Below the pieces are notes generated by a model. It searched no databases, was not told the DNA's origin, and worked only from the letters and a program-made list of their open reading frames with translations. A stretch of 64,000 nucleotides of DNA from JBBDYH01 sp040901795 (lineage in GTDB: Bacteria; Planctomycetota; Planctomycetia; Pirellulales; JALHPA01). Location of the stretch: the NCBI GenBank assembly GCA_040901795.1, contig JBBDYH010000143.1, positions 1-64,000 on the forward strand, written 5' to 3'. This document shows, one piece after another, positions 51,184 to 61,000 of this stretch (positions are counted from its first letter, which is position 1; each line of letters opens with the position of its first letter). A program made the position numbers and the translations under genes.

Positions 51184-51813
51184 CCGGCTGCTCCTCTACC
51201 GCGAAGCGGTTAAACTCCGAAGCCCAGGGTAAGCGGCGCAGCCGCGCCTCCCTGGGTACGGGGCCCAGAATCCAATGAGAACCCCAACGGGGTTCTACAT
51301 TGTCCCCCCGCGCTGCATGCCTGCGCACCCCTACTGCCTACTCCTTCACTGACCCCCTTGACAACTATGCCACTTTTATGCTAATGTACGCATGTTCAAA
51401 ACCCCCGAGGCTCACCGTGACCACCGTCTGCGCGCCCCGCTCCAACGCGCTCCAAAACGCCCGCAGTCCCTAATTGATGCGCATTTGCGCCAACAGTACG
51501 TCGCGTTAGTGCGCATTCAAAAGCGCATCAATTCCCGCGTCGACTTCCACTGCTTATGCCGGAAACTATTGTCCGACAATCACTTACATCACGCCACTTC
51601 ACCATCCGCGTCCAAATTGATGCGCAAAATCCGTGATTTAATTATTTTTCGCTAAAATTCCATCTCGATGCGCATTGATTCTCCTTGGCCCGCCCACGCG
51701 ATTGACCACGCGGTTGGCGCCCTGGGTTTCAAACCTGTCATCCGTTGCACCATCTCGCCCGCTCCGCCCATACTGTCAATTGCGCCATACCTTTCAAAAC
51801 TCTTCCTCCGCCC
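51184..51813. other. Gap with REP-like hairpins and a repeated ATTGATGCGCA motif
   Basis: The first third has a CCCAGGG...CCCTGGG hairpin (51223-51256) and a GAACCCCAACGGGGTTCTAC hairpin (51279-51299). The centre has five copies, in either orientation, of an ATTGATGCGCA-like motif (51472, 51510, 51523, 51614, 51667) in AT-richer sequence. An 87-codon frame (51392-51655) spans the motifs but has no recognisable sequence and is preceded by TTGACA and TATGCTAATG that are too close together for a normal promoter. It lies upstream of the CRTAC1 gene and may hold its control region. Confidence 0.45.
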
Positions 51814-54177
51814 ATGCCCAAACCCAAACGCGCCCCGCCGCCGCCGCGTAGCTCCGCACGCGCCCTCATCGCGCTGCTCCTCGTCGCTTTGGCGGCCAGC
51901 GTCGCCTGGCGGTATTGGATTTACGAGGCCCAACCCGACGAAACCAACGCTGACGTCGATCTCGCCTCGCTCGACTACCAGCCCCGCGAACCAATCGACG
52001 CTTCCGGCTTCACCGCGATCCGACAATTCGTCCGCCCCTGGAAACCCGCTGCCTCACTGGCCGAAATCCGAGATAGCTTTCACAACGTCGGCCATCGTGG
52101 CGTCAAGCTGATCGACCAGCAGCTCGCCATGCCGGGCATGCCTCCGGAAGCTCGCCTGCGCGCCCTCTTCACCAAAGTCATGCTCTTGAATTACGAAGGC
52201 GAGGCGGAGCAGGCGTACCGCGTGCTTGCCGAGGCTCGCGACCTCGTCGAAACTGATGCGCCGCTTGCACAGCAGACACTCTACAGCGTCATCTACCTCC
52301 AAGGCGTCACAGCGCTCCGCCGTGGTGAAAACGACAACTGCATCCTCTGCCGCGGTGAAAGTTCTTGTATCTTGCCCATCGCTCCGTCGGCCGTACACAC
52401 TTTTCCGAAAGGGTCCCGTCTGGCGATCAAGCACTTTACCGAGTACCTCGATCGATTTCCTGACGACCTCGAACTCCGCTGGCTCCTCAACGTTGCCCAC
52501 ATGACGCTCGGCGAGCACCCGCAGAAGGTTGACCCAAAGTACCTGCTCTCGCTCGATCGCTACGAGAAGTCCGCAGCGGACATCGGCCGCTTCCGCGACA
52601 TCGGCCACCTGGTCGGCGTCAACCGGCTCAACCAGGCCGGCGGCGCGATCATGGACGATTTTGATAACGACGGCCTGTTGGATATCGTTACCACCACCTT
52701 CGACGCCACCGGCTCGCTGGCCTTCTTCCGCAACACCGGCGACGCCAAATTCGAAAACCAGACGGAGGCGGCGGGACTGTCCGATCAGCTCGGCGGGCTC
52801 AACTGTGTGCAGACTGATTACAATAACGACGGCCACCTCGACATCTTCGTCATCCGTGGCGCTTGGTTCCCGGGGTCGCTTCCGATCCGACCGTCGCTCT
52901 TGCGCAACGACGACGACGGCACGTTTACCGATGTCACGCGCGAGGCGGGCCTGCTCGACCCGGTCAACTCCATCGCCGCTCAGTGGGCCGACTACGACAA
53001 CGACGGTTGGCTCGACCTGTTCATCTGCTGCGAACAACAGCCCAATCGGCTCTACCGCAATCTCGGCAACGGCAAGTTCGCAGACGTCGCGAGACGCGCC
53101 GGCGTGGCGGGTGGCGGATCGTTCGCTTGCAAAGGCGCCGCCTGGATCGATTACGACAACGATGGCTTCCCGGACCTCTTTCTGAACCATCTGTCAATGG
53201 AAAGCGCCCGCATGTTTCGCAACAACAAAAACGGCACATTCACCGACATCACTCGCTCGCTCGGCATCGACGGGCCAGTGCTCGGCTTCTCCTGCTGGTC
53301 TTGGGACTACGACAACGACGGCTGGCTCGACATCTTTGCCACGTGCTATGACCGCACGCTCGAAGGAGTAGTACAGGGGCTCACCGGTAAGCCGCACAAG
53401 CTCCAATCGAATCGGCTGTTTCGCAATCGAGAAGGAAAAAACTTCGAGAACGTGACCCAACCGGCCGGTCTCGACATGGTCTTTCAGACGATGGGGAGCA
53501 ACTTCGCCGATTTCGACAACGACGGTTACCTCGACATGTACCTGGGCACCGGCGAGCCGAATTTGGCGACGCTCGTCCCGAACCGCATGTTCAAAAACGT
53601 CGCCGGCCGCCGCTTCGCCGACGTCACCGCGTCATCGGGCACGGGCAATTTACAGAAAGGGCACGGCGTGGCCTGCGGTGACTGGGACCGCGATGGCGAT
53701 GTGGACCTCTTCATCCAGATGGGGGGCGTGATCAACGGCGACAAATATCACAACATCCTGTTTCAAAACCCCGGACACGATAACCGCTGGCTCTCCGTCA
53801 AGCTCATCGGCCAAAAGACCAACCGCGCAGCCATCGGCGCACGTATCAAGGTGGTTGTCTCCGAGACGGCGGCAGCCGCGCAACACCCCCCTCCCGCCGA
53901 GGGAGGGGCTGGGGGCGGGTCAGAACCGAGCGCCGCCAATAACCCCAGAACCATCCACCGCCATATCTCCTCCGGCAGCAGCTTCGGCGCCAACCCGCTC
54001 GAGCAAACCATCGGCCTCGGCAATGCCGACCGCATCGCTCGATTAGAAATCCACTGGCCTACCAGCGGTACAACGCAAGTCTTCCGCGACCTGGCGGTAA
54101 ACCAGGCGATCGAGGTGACCGAATTCGCCGACGCCTACCGCGAGTTGCGACGCGAGCCGATCGCAGTCGCAGAGTGA
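51814..54177 (+). CDS. CRTAC1-type FG-GAP/UnbV (ASPIC) exported protein with TPR-like N-terminus
   Basis: A 787-residue protein. An N-terminal anchor (ALIALLLVALAASVAWRYWI, residues 16-35) is followed by helical repeats (residues 80-260), with a Cys pair CILCRGESSC. Then come four to five FG-GAP/VCBS-like repeats with calcium-binding D-x-D/N-x-D-G loops: MDDFDNDGLLDI, TDYNNDGHLDIF, ADYDNDGWLDLF, IDYDNDGFPDLF, WDYDNDGWLDIF, ADFDNDGYLDMY and GDWDRDGDVDLF. The C-terminal UnbV/ASPIC domain ends in IGLGNADRIARLEIHWPTSG. A proline/glycine-rich insert near 53884-53925 interrupts the UnbV domain. The family is widespread in planctomycetes and probably functions at the cell surface. No partner genes are evident. 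Confidence 0.9.
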   Translation: MPKPKRAPPPPRSSARALIALLLVALAASVAWRYWIYEAQPDETNADVDLASLDYQPREPIDASGFTAIRQFVRPWKPAASLAEIRDSFHNVGHRGVKLIDQQLAMPGMPPEARLRALFTKVMLLNYEGEAEQAYRVLAEARDLVETDAPLAQQTLYSVIYLQGVTALRRGENDNCILCRGESSCILPIAPSAVHTFPKGSRLAIKHFTEYLDRFPDDLELRWLLNVAHMTLGEHPQKVDPKYLLSLDRYEKSAADIGRFRDIGHLVGVNRLNQAGGAIMDDFDNDGLLDIVTTTFDATGSLAFFRNTGDAKFENQTEAAGLSDQLGGLNCVQTDYNNDGHLDIFVIRGAWFPGSLPIRPSLLRNDDDGTFTDVTREAGLLDPVNSIAAQWADYDNDGWLDLFICCEQQPNRLYRNLGNGKFADVARRAGVAGGGSFACKGAAWIDYDNDGFPDLFLNHLSMESARMFRNNKNGTFTDITRSLGIDGPVLGFSCWSWDYDNDGWLDIFATCYDRTLEGVVQGLTGKPHKLQSNRLFRNREGKNFENVTQPAGLDMVFQTMGSNFADFDNDGYLDMYLGTGEPNLATLVPNRMFKNVAGRRFADVTASSGTGNLQKGHGVACGDWDRDGDVDLFIQMGGVINGDKYHNILFQNPGHDNRWLSVKLIGQKTNRAAIGARIKVVVSETAAAAQHPPPAEGGAGGGSEPSAANNPRTIHRHISSGSSFGANPLEQTIGLGNADRIARLEIHWPTSGTTQVFRDLAVNQAIEVTEFADAYRELRREPIAVAE
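53884..53925. repeat. In-frame CCCCTCCC...GGGAGGGG hairpin insert in the CRTAC1 gene
   Basis: A self-complementary CCCCCCTCCCGCCGAGGGAG-type sequence with a further GGGGGCGGG. It is translated in frame as HPPPAEGGAGGG inside the UnbV domain, between the VVVSE strand and the RTIHRHI strand. Confidence 0.75.
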
Positions 54178-54218
54178 TCTGGGCGCATTGACGTATCGCT
54201 ATATAGCCCTGTTAGTTA

Positions 54219-54319
54219 AGAACCGCTAACAATAGTAACCCGACGCGTAAGCGAGGCCGAATCTGCCGGTTCCTCGCTCACGCTTCGGGTTACTGTGTGC
54301 CGGTTGCGTTAGCGGTTCT
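54219..54319. repeat. 101-bp cruciform-type inverted repeat
   Basis: Outer arms AGAACCGCTAAC (54219-54230) and GTTAGCGGTTCT (54308-54319) are perfect. Inner arms AGTAACCCGACGCGTAAGCG (from 54234) and CGCTCACGCTTCGGGTTACT (to 54294) nearly so. It lies between the CRTAC1 stop and the next start and resembles a BIME-type repeat. Confidence 0.9.
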
Positions 54320-54432
54320 AAGGAGAATCCGTTAAACTTCCAAAATCGCACGAAACCCTAGTATCTCTATCGGTGTTTAAGGTGTCTGCCGGCTGAGGCG
54401 TCGGCCATGAAGACGGAACACCGAGGAGAGCC

Positions 54433-54912
54433 ATGCTTGGCAAATGCTACCAGTATGCACTAGAGACATTCTTTGACCTCCATGCCAGCCTGTCGAGCGG
54501 AACCTTGACGATTGGAAATTACACAGACGGTTTCGACCTCAGCAACGGCTCGACGCCGCATGTCGCCGTCCCGGAACTCGGCGCAGCACCCGTTCTTGTG
54601 CACGGCTTCGTGTTGGGTGACGCTGGCGAGATCAAGGACCAGAAATTCGGCCATGCCTGGCTCGAAGGCAACGGCTACGTCGTCGACTGTGGCTCGGCGG
54701 AAAAGTCACACCTGCTCGTCGAACGCGAAGTCTACTACAAATATTGGCGCATCGATCCGGACGAGTGCCACTACTACACGATCCAGGAAGCCACGGAATT
54801 CATCCTATCGACCGGTTGGGACAGCGGGTGGAAGCAAGGTCCGTCCGGGCAGTGTCGCCCTCTCGCTCCGCGAGAGGATGCATCCGCAACCGAACCGGAA
54901 TTTCTACGCTGA
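54433..54912 (+). CDS. Small protein with conserved Cys, His and Asp, unknown (peptidase-like fold?)
   Basis: A 159-residue protein. The pattern C5 (MLGKCYQYALETF), H74 in KFGHAWLEGNGYVVDCGS and a following Asp at 84 resembles the Cys-His-Asp arrangement of papain-like or transglutaminase-like small hydrolases found in mobile or bacterial genomes. The likeness is by inspection only. The start has GAGGAG 4-5 bp upstream. The last 20 or so codons (RPLAPREDASATEPEF) are encoded by a CTCTCGCTCCGCGAGAGG hairpin repeat, so the native end is probably earlier, near GQC. It is not in an operon; the sulfatase converges on it. Confidence 0.68.
   Translation: MLGKCYQYALETFFDLHASLSSGTLTIGNYTDGFDLSNGSTPHVAVPELGAAPVLVHGFVLGDAGEIKDQKFGHAWLEGNGYVVDCGSAEKSHLLVEREVYYKYWRIDPDECHYYTIQEATEFILSTGWDSGWKQGPSGQCRPLAPREDASATEPEFLR
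54855..54885. repeat. CCCTCTCGCTCCGCGAGAGG hairpin repeat within the 3' end of a gene
   Basis: Same family as 45669, 56382 and 63058. It is read in frame as RPLAPREDAS at the C-terminus of the 54433-54912 protein. Confidence 0.85.
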
Positions 54913-54923
54913 GCCGCCGGGCG

Positions 54924-56351
54924 CTAACTCGTGCTTTTCCTGCCGGCCGGGCGGATGTTTTTCCCCTCGCGTTTCAACCGTCCATCGCCCAGATCCTCCC
55001 GACCCCGTTCGGCGAGCGCTTGCAAACGCTCGACAACATCCGGATGCTTTGCGGCAACGTCCGACGTTTCACCAGGGTCGACTTCGAGATCGAACAGCTC
55101 CAGACCGATTTTTAGTTGGCGATACTTTCCCGGCTTACTGTCGCCGCCCGCCGGCGCGGGCTGTGGATAGGCGTGTGGAAAGTGCAGCTTCCACTTGCCG
55201 GCGCGGATGGCATGCAGGTCGCGGCCCCAATAGAAGTACAGCGCCTCGTGCGGCGAGCGGGCATCAGCCGCGCCGAAGAGGAGCGGCCGCAGGTCCCGGC
55301 CATCGATCGTGCGGTCCTTGGGCATTGCCGCGCCGGCGACTGCGCCAATGGTGGCGAACAGGTCCATCGTGATCGCCGGCTCGCGGCAGACTGCGCCGGC
55401 GGGCACTTTGCCGGGCCAGCGGACGATGCAGGGTACGCGGACGCCGCCTTCGAACGCAGTGGCTTTGCCTTCGCGCAATGGTCCGGCCGAGCCTGCGTGA
55501 TCACCGTACAAAAGCCACGGCCCGTTGTCGGAAGTGAAGATGACCAGCGTCCGCTCATCGAGCTTCAGCCGTTCCAAGGCCTTCAAGACTTCGCCTACCG
55601 ACCAGTCGATCTCCATGATCACGTCGCCGTGCAAGCCATGTCCAGACTTGCCGCGGTGCTTGTCCGAGACGAAGAGCGGGACATGCGGCATGCTATGCGC
55701 GAGGTACACGAAGAACGGCCGCTTCTGGTTCCGCTCGATGAAGGCCACCGCGTGCTCAGTGTACGCGGTCGTGAGCTTCGTCTGATCGGGCATCAGCTCC
55801 ACGACCTTGTCGCCGTCGATCAGCGGCAGCGCCGGATAGTTGCGGCCGCCGGCGGGGTGATGTGGCCACATGTCGTTCGAGTAAGGCAACCCGAAGTAAT
55901 CGTCGAAGCCATGCCGCGCCGGCAGGAACTGCGGCGCGTCGCCCAGATGCCACTTGCCGTAGATCGCCGTGGCATAGTCGCGCGTTTTGAGCAACTCCCC
56001 GAGCGTCGTCTCGTCGGCGTGAATGCCCACCTTCGAGTTGGGACCGAGCGCTCCCTGAATGCCAATGCGGTTGGGATAACAGCCGGTCAACAGCGCCGCG
56101 CGCGATGCCGAGCAGACCGCTTGGGCCGCGTAGAAGTCGGTGAACCGCAGACCCTCCTTGGCCATCCGGTCAAGATGCGGCGTCGGCGCCTGGCCGCCAA
56201 ACGGGCCGATGTCGGCGTAACCCAAGTCGTCGCAGAAAATGAGTACGATGTTGGGCGGGCGGCTGAGTTCGTCGGCAGCCCGTGCGACACTGAGCAAGGC
56301 CAGAACGAATGCGAGGACGGCGAGAGTCGATGGTACGAATGTTAAGCGCAT
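54924..56351 (-). CDS. Secreted sulfatase (arylsulfatase A-type)
   Basis: A 475-residue protein with a signal peptide (AVLAFVLALLSVARA). The active-site Cys, which must be converted to formylglycine, lies in VCSASRAALLTG, i.e. CSASR at about residues 81-85, close to the CxPSR/CxASR consensus. Metal-binding parts are IVLIFCDDLGYADIG near the N-terminus and IFTSDNGPWLLYGDH near residue 290. GKWHLGD is the conserved GKWHLG box. Type I sulfatase. Planctomycete genomes carry many such enzymes for sulfated polysaccharides. The ATG at 56351 has GAGG upstream. It is divergent from nothing; the DUF1501 gene precedes it on the same strand. Confidence 0.94.
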   Translation of the reverse strand: MRLTFVPSTLAVLAFVLALLSVARAADELSRPPNIVLIFCDDLGYADIGPFGGQAPTPHLDRMAKEGLRFTDFYAAQAVCSASRAALLTGCYPNRIGIQGALGPNSKVGIHADETTLGELLKTRDYATAIYGKWHLGDAPQFLPARHGFDDYFGLPYSNDMWPHHPAGGRNYPALPLIDGDKVVELMPDQTKLTTAYTEHAVAFIERNQKRPFFVYLAHSMPHVPLFVSDKHRGKSGHGLHGDVIMEIDWSVGEVLKALERLKLDERTLVIFTSDNGPWLLYGDHAGSAGPLREGKATAFEGGVRVPCIVRWPGKVPAGAVCREPAITMDLFATIGAVAGAAMPKDRTIDGRDLRPLLFGAADARSPHEALYFYWGRDLHAIRAGKWKLHFPHAYPQPAPAGGDSKPGKYRQLKIGLELFDLEVDPGETSDVAAKHPDVVERLQALAERGREDLGDGRLKREGKNIRPAGRKSTS

Positions 56352-56381
56352 AGAAACCTCAGGTGATTCGCACCGCGGACC

Positions 56382-56435
56382 GTAGCCCTCTCGCTCCGCG
56401 AGAGGATGAATCATCTCGCGGAGCGAGATGGCTAC
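56382..56435. repeat. GTAG...CTAC BIME-like element (54 bp)
   Basis: GTAGCCCTCTCGCTCCGCGAGAGG followed by CATCTCGCGGAGCGAGATGGCTAC. It separates the sulfatase and DUF1501 genes. The DUF1501 stop is 1 bp from its end. Confidence 0.9.
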
Positions 56436-56436
56436 G

Positions 56437-57849
56437 TTAGCTCACCAACTCAGGGATCGGCGGCGACTCTTCGATGAACTTTAGGAGCTCGCGAGGCACT
56501 CCTGTTTCCAGCCTAAGCTTACCCACGTCGAAGAGCGTGTGCATGATCGTGGCCATCAGGTGCTTGGGCTCATAGGGTTCAGTGCTCGGACGGCTGGCAT
56601 GCCCATCGGACGCGCCGATTACGTGTCCCATTTTCAAGCCGCCGCCGGACAACAACAGCGGCGTGAGCTCGCCGTAATGATCGCGTCCGCCGTTCTTGTT
56701 GCGCTTCGGTGTGCGGCCCATTTCGCCGGTGACGACCAGCAGAATCTTATCCTGCAGGCCGCGCTCGTAAATGTCGTCGATAAAGGCGCTGACCGCATGA
56801 TCGACCTGATGCCCCATCGGCCAGATGCCGCCCATCCCCTTAGGGCTGTTGCGGTTGGCGTGCATGTCCCAGCCGCAGTCGGAGATGGTGACAAATCCGC
56901 AGCCCGCCTCGCACAGCCGCCGCGCCAACAACATCTGCCGCCCGAGCAGATTGGTGACACGGCGCATGTCGTAGTAGCGCTGCAAGTCTTCCGCGCGAAA
57001 GACGTGCGTCGTGTCGTAGCCCGCGAGCGTCGCCGGACGTTCCTTCGAGAGATCGAAGGCGTCGGCAATGCCGCGGAGAATGACTTCGAATGCCTGTTGC
57101 TGGAAGCGATCGACGCCTGCCACAGCGCCGGTCTCGTCAAGACGCCGCCGCAGCCGGTCGAGGTCGGACAGCAGCTCCCGCCGATCGGTCAACCGCTCGG
57201 GCGATATCCGCAACTGCATGTTGCGCTGCAGCTCGCCGCCACCGCTAGGGTTGAAGGCCGCATACGACCCGCCAAGCTCGCCTGCGCCGGTGAGCGTCGG
57301 CAGCGCGTCGGTTTCAAAGTTGCGTTCCAGTTTGAGCCCTTCGCGCACCGCTTCGGGCAGCAAGAGCACATTGGTCGGCATCCCGGTTTCGGCGTTGTTC
57401 GTACCGGCCAACCGGGCGTAGACGGCGCTCATCGCCGCCTTCTGCGAGTTGCGCGCGCTGGTCACCGAGAGATATGTATGATCGGCGTTCTTCGAGCCGT
57501 ACGACCGCACGATGGAGAACTTGTCGGTCCGCGCGGCAAGCTGCGGAAACGAGCCGCCAAAGGTCACCCCCGGAATCCTGGTGGCCACTTCGCCGGTGAT
57601 GCTGTGGATGTCCGAGGGCGCGGTCAGCTTGGGGTCGAAGAACTCGATGTGTGAGGGACCGCCCTGCAGGAACAAGAGCACGACTGACTTGCCGGTAACG
57701 AATGAGTCGGTGCTCGCAGCGCCGGCTCGAGCTGCCAGCAGTGATGGCAGTGAGAGCGCGCCCAACCCTAGCGAGCCGATTCGCAAGAAGTCGCGCCGCG
57801 TATATCCTTGGCAGTTCTGGTCTGGGCGGCGGTCCGCAAACGTGAACAT
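56437..57849 (-). CDS. DUF1501 family protein, Tat-exported
   Basis: A 470-residue protein with a Tat signal (TRRDFLRIGSLGLGALSLP near residue 17). The DUF1501 core is alkaline-phosphatase-superfamily-like: VVLLFLQGGPSHIEFFDPK near residue 56, TGEMGRTPKRNKNGGRDHYG near residue 377 with the conserved His/Asp, and a DHAVSAFIDDIYERGL helix. The family is highly expanded in Planctomycetes, where genes often stand near PSD1-cytochrome or sulfatase genes. The function is unknown; sulfatase-like hydrolase activity has been suggested from fold only. It is on the same strand as, and 85 bp upstream of, the sulfatase gene. Confidence 0.95.
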   Translation of the reverse strand: MFTFADRRPDQNCQGYTRRDFLRIGSLGLGALSLPSLLAARAGAASTDSFVTGKSVVLLFLQGGPSHIEFFDPKLTAPSDIHSITGEVATRIPGVTFGGSFPQLAARTDKFSIVRSYGSKNADHTYLSVTSARNSQKAAMSAVYARLAGTNNAETGMPTNVLLLPEAVREGLKLERNFETDALPTLTGAGELGGSYAAFNPSGGGELQRNMQLRISPERLTDRRELLSDLDRLRRRLDETGAVAGVDRFQQQAFEVILRGIADAFDLSKERPATLAGYDTTHVFRAEDLQRYYDMRRVTNLLGRQMLLARRLCEAGCGFVTISDCGWDMHANRNSPKGMGGIWPMGHQVDHAVSAFIDDIYERGLQDKILLVVTGEMGRTPKRNKNGGRDHYGELTPLLLSGGGLKMGHVIGASDGHASRPSTEPYEPKHLMATIMHTLFDVGKLRLETGVPRELLKFIEESPPIPELVS

Positions 57850-57913
57850 CGTGGCGTCTCCTTTCCAGGCGCAGATTACGCCCCAGGCTGCCTCAGGTCA
57901 ACCGAATTTCATA

Positions 57914-58030
57914 TGGAGTGCGGTGACTCGTCACCGCTTTGGATTTCATTACGCTCGGATACAACATCCACGTCGAATCTCGTAAAGCGGTGGTTGGAAA
58001 AAGAAAGCGGCAACAAGTCGCCGCACTCCA
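57914..58030. repeat. MITE-like inverted-repeat element, copy 2 (117 bp)
   Basis: TGGAGTGCGGTGACTCGTCA at the left, the inverted TGGAGTGCGGCGACTTGTTG at the right, interior GGTTGGAAAAAGAAAGCGG. It lies 4 bp beyond the stop of the 58035-61706 fusion gene. Confidence 0.88.
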
Positions 58031-58034
58031 AATG

Positions 58035-61000
58035 TCAGGTCAACCGAATTTCCGCCACCAACGGCAGGTGATCGGATGCCGTGCGGATCAATTCCGTCCG
58101 CGGCACCTCGATGCTGACTACTTCCAATGCGCCAGACACGAAGACATGGTCGATCCGCCCGATCGGGTAATGGCTAAACCAGGTGCGCAGTGGTCGCTGG
58201 CCATTGACCGCCAACTGCGCGTCGCGGAGCCGCGACAGCAGCCGCCGGTACGGCGGCGAGCCGGGCAGCGCGTTGAAGTCGCCGCAAAGAATGCACGGCC
58301 CCCGCGATACCGCCTCGCCAAGCCATTCGTCGCTCAATAGCGCTTCAACCTGCGCCAGCCGCTCGCGGTTCGACAGCCCGAGGTGAGTGTTGATGATCTG
58401 CACCGTGCGCCCCCCGATGTCCACGTCCACCCACAGCGCGCCGCGCGGTTCGAGATGCGTCCGGTCGGCGATCCCCGGCAGACGGCCCGACCGCACCAGT
58501 CGCATCGGATGGTAGCTCAGCACTGCATCGCCATATTCCTCTTCCTCCAGCCGTATCGCGGGATGAAAGTGAAACTCCATTTCCAGTTCCTCGGCGATGT
58601 CGCGCACCTGATCGCGGCCATCGGTCCGACGGCGTCGCACGTCGCACTCCTGCAAGGCGACGATATCCGGGTCGCACTGCGCGATCACACGCGCGATCCG
58701 CCGCGGCGAAAGCCGGCCGTCCATGCCCACGCAGGTGTGGACGTTGTACGTCAGCACGCGAACGGTGCCTGCTCGCAGCCGCTTGTGTCGCGGACGGGCG
58801 ACGACGGGGACGTGCATCCGTCGCATTGCCTGCAACACGCCAGCCCGAAGGTCGAGCGGACGAAGGTAGCCTTTCTCTCCCTCTTCCAGGGGCGCATCGG
58901 GGGGCGCCAGGCAAAAGCCGCGCGTTTCCTCGGGGTGCGGACCGGCATGCGCCCCGTGCTCGAGCACAAAGCTTTGCGAGACACCGCTCTTTTTGAATCC
59001 GCAGACGATGAAGCTGCCGGCATTGGGGTGATGGCAGAGTGCGGCCAACTCAGCGGCGGCATCTGCCAGAAACGGATGACGGTCGCCCAACACTTTTGTG
59101 GCGTCTTGTGGCAGGGCGAAGCGCCCCTCGTCATTGAACGCCCACGCCTGCCCCTCATCGTCGAGGGTCACCACCAGGGGGATCAACGCTTCGCGAACCA
59201 ACCGCTCAGCAAGCACCGCCCGCTCCGGCCAGGGATACACCGTGGGCGCGTAAATGTATCCCAGCGGGCCAAGTGCCGTGATCACCAGCTTTTGATCGTC
59301 AGTCGTCGGTTCGTCGACGCGCGGCTGTGGGAAGAGCTTCTGGGCTCGCCCTCCTCCCAACCATCGCGCACGTTGTCCTTCGATCCCGCGTGCGCGAGCG
59401 GTACGCGGGCCCGCGTGCTCGGCGTGGGAGTGAAAGACCGCGTTTACGGCATCGTTCAGGCTGCGGCCCGCGACCTCCTCATAGATGTCGGTGTACGCCT
59501 GCCCGTGGTCGGCATAGATCCAAAGCTGGTAGTCGCGGCGGGTTGAGCGGCGGGCTGTTCTCCAGATCCGTTTGATCGCGCGGTCGATGCCTTTCAACGA
59601 CCAGTGGGCGAAGTTCGACCCGGGACCGCGACGGTGCGCCTGCTCGTCGTAGCCCAAGAAATTGCAGTGCAGAATCGGCAAACCCCGTGCGGCATCCATC
59701 TTCATGCCGATGGTGATCAAATCGCGTAACAAAACGCCGACCGCCACGCGCGAGAGGATCAGCCGAAACTCAGGCCGCACGTGCCGGCCGCGGAAGATGC
59801 CGTAGATCGTGTCGGATAGCGCGAGCAGCACCTCGACGATACACAGCACAAAGGCGCGGAACAGAGGCGCCAGGTTCACCAGGCCAAAGAGGAGTATTGC
59901 GCTGGGCCGTGCATCGCGAAACAAATCGCCCCAGCCCATTACCGACGCACAAAAGTGCGGTTCGGCCGCGCCGCCGGTGAAGATATTGGAATAGCTGCTC
60001 CCGCCTTCGAGCAGCGGCGCCCCGCGGCGGATCAGCCGCTGCTGCACGCGCGCCGCTTCCTCGGGATCGATCATCCAAACGGCCTGGCCGGTCTCCTGCT
60101 CCCGGAAGCTGAACGCCGGCACGATCTGCCGCACGCCGTAAAATAATTCGCCTTGCACGGACGGCGTCGTGGCCGGCAGACCGGAGTACAAGGTATGCAG
60201 GCGGTAATGCTCGCGCGACATGAGCCTGCGCAGAAACGGCATCCGCCCGCGACGGAGCGCCCGCTCCAATTGCGTCTGCGAGAAACCATCGATCTGGACC
60301 AGGATAATGCCCGGCTCGGAGGCCATTCCCTCGAACCGCGGCAGGCCCAACAGCCGCGGTCCCCATTCGTTGCGGCTGACCCAGCGGCGGAAGCGGTTCC
60401 ACCACCGCAACATCTGGCCCAGCACCGGCGCCTTCCAGAGGTGTCGGCCTTGCATCATGCGGCCCGTTGCGCGGGCGACGTTGGTCCACAGTTCCCACTC
60501 AACGCCGATTACCCGTGTGACCGATTCCAGCGCGCCTTCGTTGGGGTTTCGCGCCCGACGCTCGGCGGCGATGGTTTCCTGGTATGCCTGGAGCGCTTTT
60601 TCCGCGCAAGCGGCGGTGGAGAAATGCTCGGCGGTCTCGCGCGCGGAGTGCTCTAGTCGTTCGCGTTCGTGCGGGGTGGCCGAGACGATCGATTGCAGCC
60701 CAGCGACGAAGGTCCGCCGGCTTTGGCTGGGCAGGAGCCGGCCGTTCTTCCGGTCGACGAGCACCTCGCGCACGCCGGAAGCATCGATCGCCACCACGGG
60801 CTGGCCGGCAGCCATCGCCTCGACGAGGACCATGCCTTGCGTTTCGCTCTGCGAGGCGAAGGCGAAAACGTCCATTGCATGGTAAGCGTCGATCAACGCT
60901 TGTCCGCTTTGGCTGCCCGGCATGTGCAGGCGGTCGCCCATGCGATGTCGCTCGAAGATCTGGCGGATGGCCTCGTCGGAGGGGCCGGCGCCGACAACGA

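Noticed and set aside
51392..51655. 87-codon frame upstream of the CRTAC1 gene
   Set aside because: Spans repeated ATTGATGCGCA motifs and has no homology I can see; the adjacent TTGACA and TATGCTAATG are only 13 bp apart, unsuitable for a standard promoter.
58383..59546. 387-codon forward frame within the fusion gene
   Set aside because: Antisense to the phosphodiesterase/EEP part of the 58035-61706 gene; no family features.
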